Source: an uncultured Rhodospirillaceae bacterium
GTDB taxonomy: Bacteria; Pseudomonadota; Alphaproteobacteria; Rhodospirillales; Casp-alpha2
Length of the DNA: 7,681 nucleotides
Direction of reading: 5' to 3'
Assembly: GCA_913048145.1 (NCBI GenBank)
Contig: CAJWVP010000135.1
Location: forward strand, 1-7,681
This document shows, piece after piece, positions 6,702 through 7,681 of the stretch (position 1 is its first letter; each line of letters begins with the position of its first letter). Under the pieces are notes generated by a model. That model saw nothing but the letters and a program-made list of their open reading frames with translations, ran no database searches and was not told the DNA's origin. The position numbers were made by a program, and so were the translations under genes.

Positions 6702-6719
6702 GCTCCGCAGTCGTGGAGC
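6702..6719 (-). other. Small hairpin in the predicted torD leader
   Basis: GCTCCAC (6719-6713, minus strand) can pair with GCGGAGC (6708-6702) around a GACT loop, giving a 7-bp stem with one G-U pair. It ends about 10 nt before the AAGGA ribosome binding site of torD, so it could affect translation or mRNA stability. No T-run follows it, so it is not a terminator. Confidence 0.3.
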
Positions 6720-6758
6720 AAACTCTCTATTTACGCGCGTAACCACTGGCACATGCTA

Positions 6759-6789
6759 ATTACGAATTGCCTCATGATTATTGCGAATT
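6759..6789 (-). repeat. Direct repeat AATTCGYAAT with 21-bp period over the start site
   Basis: The minus strand has AATTCGCAAT (6789-6780) and AATTCGTAAT (6768-6759), 9 of 10 bases identical and exactly 21 bp apart, so both would face the same side of the helix. The first overlaps the -10 box and predicted start site, and the second lies about 12 to 21 bp downstream. A repressor operator is plausible. A looser third copy (TTGCGAAT on the plus strand) occurs at 6957-6964. Confidence 0.3.
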
Positions 6790-6816
6790 ATCGCTCTTTA
6801 TTGGCTCGCAAGTCAA
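6787..6816 (-). promoter_or_regulatory. Candidate sigma70-type promoter for the torD-fdh operon
   Basis: On the minus strand, TTGACT (6816-6811) is followed after 18 bp by GATAAT (6792-6787). Each hexamer differs from the consensus at one position. Transcription would start near 6780 and give a leader of about 100 nt before the torD TTG start. An A/T-rich tract lies upstream at about 6838-6857. It is the best promoter match I found in the gap, but it was found by eye and not scored against background. Confidence 0.55.
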
Positions 6817-6821
6817 CGGGT

Positions 6822-6837
6822 GTCTAGCCAGCGTCTA
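6822..6837 (-). repeat. Direct repeat TAGAC with 11-bp period abutting the -35 box
   Basis: The minus strand reads TTAGACGCTGG then CTAGACACCCG directly upstream of the -35 hexamer TTGACT. The shared TAGAC units (6837-6833 and 6826-6822) are 11 bp apart. Tandem short repeats with one-turn spacing just upstream of -35 are the usual layout for OmpR/PhoB-type response regulators. Assignment to any regulator is inference. Confidence 0.3.
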
Positions 6838-6857
6838 AAAATATTTAATAAAAAAAG

Positions 6858-6871
6858 TTCATTATTATCAA
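6858..6871 (-). promoter_or_regulatory. FNR/Anr-like box (TTGAT-N4-ATGAA)
   Basis: The minus strand reads TTGAT AATA ATGAA, matching 9 of 10 positions of the FNR/CRP-family consensus TTGAT-N4-ATCAA. Its centre lies about 84 bp upstream of the predicted transcription start, farther than the usual class II position near -41. In AT-rich DNA such a match can be chance. Confidence 0.25.
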
Positions 6872-7141
6872 TTAGATACGAGCGTCGGCAGTTCGATTAT
6901 TGATGCTGCAACGCCGCAATTTAACACTTCAAACAAAGCAGTGAACCACGCTCTAGTTGCGAATGAGTATCGGTACTAATTCCTGTAAAGACCTAGCCAC
7001 GATATTTCAAATACTTAGGGATTTACTCATGCAAAAGTTGTGGACATTTGACGTGTTGGGTTATTTACGCTGCGCCGCACAAAAATTAACTATGTAAAAT
7101 TTATTTGTAGGTGAAAATTTTGAGCGGATTATGCATCGAAA

Positions 7142-7681
7142 TCACGCGTCCTTGGCCCCGGCATCACCTTCGTCGTTCGGAACGGTCGTATTTCCAACAT
7201 CTTGGGGGCGCTCCTGTTCAACCAAATCGTCCGATTTCGCCGCCACCGACGTCGCCTCGTCGTCGCTCTTCGGATCGGCCGCTTCGGCCGTCTCGGTTGC
7301 TTCAGGCGTCTCGCCGTCGCCCTCCGCGTCCGCCTCTTCAGGCTGGTCATACCCTTGGCCCGGCTTGTAGCTGGACTGTGTCGCTGCGTCGATCAGTTTA
7401 TCGATGACCCGGAAATTCTCAGCGTAATCGTCCAGGCCGTCCTGAAAACCGAACAAGGGATCGCTGCGCCACAGGATCTTGAGCGCCCGGTTGCGGATGA
7501 ACTCCGGAATATTATCGGCCAGGAACGGAGTGAAGTCGGAATTCTTGTCCAGGTTCTCAAGTGGTGGAAGGGCGCTCACCGCCTCTTCTTCCTCGGGCGT
7601 CAATTCCCGTTCCGGCAAATCCACCGCCAAGGCCTTTACCGGGACGGTGCCGTCGGACGGCGGCGCTTCGAAAGCGCCTCC
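7142..7681 (-). CDS. DUF3306 domain protein (partial, N-terminus outside window)
   Basis: The reading frame is open to the window edge, so the true start lies beyond 7681; 179 codons and a TGA stop are visible. The first in-frame candidate, a TTG at 7630, is unlikely to be the start because coding continues upstream (AFEAPPSDGTVPVKA precedes it). The visible core has the DUF3306 signature: SDFTPFLADNIPEFIRNRAL, then LWRSDPLFGFQDGLDDYAENF. The last 65 or so residues are an acidic, Ala/Glu/Asp/Thr-rich tail with no fold signal. DUF3306 proteins are known from formate dehydrogenase loci, usually beside a DUF3305 gene, but their biochemical role is not established; an assembly or maturation role is a guess from position. 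Here it is separated from torD by 464 bp, so it probably belongs to a separate transcription unit. The family call is from memory of the motif and the context. Confidence 0.82.
   Translation of the reverse strand, partial: GGAFEAPPSDGTVPVKALAVDLPERELTPEEEEAVSALPPLENLDKNSDFTPFLADNIPEFIRNRALKILWRSDPLFGFQDGLDDYAENFRVIDKLIDAATQSSYKPGQGYDQPEEADAEGDGETPEATETAEAADPKSDDEATSVAAKSDDLVEQERPQDVGNTTVPNDEGDAGAKDA

Larger units (their letters stand above)
6678..7141. other. AT-rich intergenic control region between the DUF3306 gene and torD
   Basis: This 464-bp stretch has no supportable gene on either strand and is clearly richer in A/T than the flanking coding DNA. The torD-proximal part holds a sigma70-like promoter, two sets of direct repeats, an FNR-like half-perfect dyad and an A/T tract at about 6838-6857, all listed separately. 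The part from about 6900 to 7141, next to the DUF3306 stop codon, shows no convincing hairpin terminator and no feature I can name. Confidence 0.7.

Noticed and set aside
6126..6827. Plus-strand open frame (233 codons) opposite torD and its leader
   Set aside because: It is antisense to a clear TorD-family gene, its C-terminal part reads AT-rich intergenic DNA, and no domain is visible.
6678..7141. CRISPR array, tRNA or mobile element in the AT-rich gap
   Set aside because: There are no regularly spaced long repeats, no cloverleaf-like arms with a plausible anticodon, and no terminal inverted repeats or transposase fragment that I could see.
7628..7630. TTG as the start of the DUF3306 protein
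   Set aside because: The frame stays open upstream to the window edge with protein-like sequence, so this is an internal codon and the gene is partial.

Overview
All recognisable genes lie on the minus strand, so the window reads from high to low coordinates. It carries a membrane-associated, periplasm-facing formate dehydrogenase operon of the FDH-N/FDH-O (FDH3) class. The gene set and order (DUF3306 protein, TorD-type chaperone, small Tat protein, fdhA, fdhB, fdhC) are typical of Alphaproteobacteria. Mixed, not extremely GC-rich codon use with an AT-rich intergenic region fits a Rhodospirillales-like or marine lineage, but this placement is inferred from protein style and gene order only.

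Region by region in transcription order: (1) 7681-7142, the C-terminal part of a DUF3306 protein, cut by the window edge. (2) 7141-6678, a 464-bp AT-rich intergenic stretch with a good sigma70-like promoter (TTGACT, 18 bp, GATAAT), repeats that look like operators and an FNR-like box. (3) 6677-5994, a TorD/DmsD-family chaperone with a TTG start. (4) 5907-5713, a 64-aa Tat-signal protein of the formate-dehydrogenase-region family. (5) 5686-2819, FdhA, the molybdenum/tungsten catalytic subunit with Cys (not Sec) at the active site. (6) 2801-2205, FdhB with four [4Fe-4S] clusters. (7) 2204-2060, an intergenic stretch with two strong hairpins, the second followed by a T-run. (8) 2059-1736, a small lipoprotein not usually part of this operon. 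(9) 1694-603, FdhC, the cytochrome b subunit. (10) 584-447, a 45-aa single-span membrane protein with a good ribosome binding site. (11) 384-1, the N-terminal 128 codons of an amidohydrolase-family protein, cut by the window edge.

Working model: the TorD-like chaperone holds FdhA during cofactor insertion, and the Tat system exports folded FdhA with FdhB. Formate is oxidised in the periplasm, and electrons pass through the Fe-S clusters of FdhA and FdhB to the haems of FdhC and then to quinone. The enzyme core is well known. The less familiar parts are the two small membrane-linked genes flanking fdhC (the lipoprotein and the 45-aa protein), the hairpin pair that could separate fdhA-fdhB from fdhC expression, and the repeat-rich control region upstream of torD. 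I saw no mobile element, CRISPR array, tRNA or rRNA.
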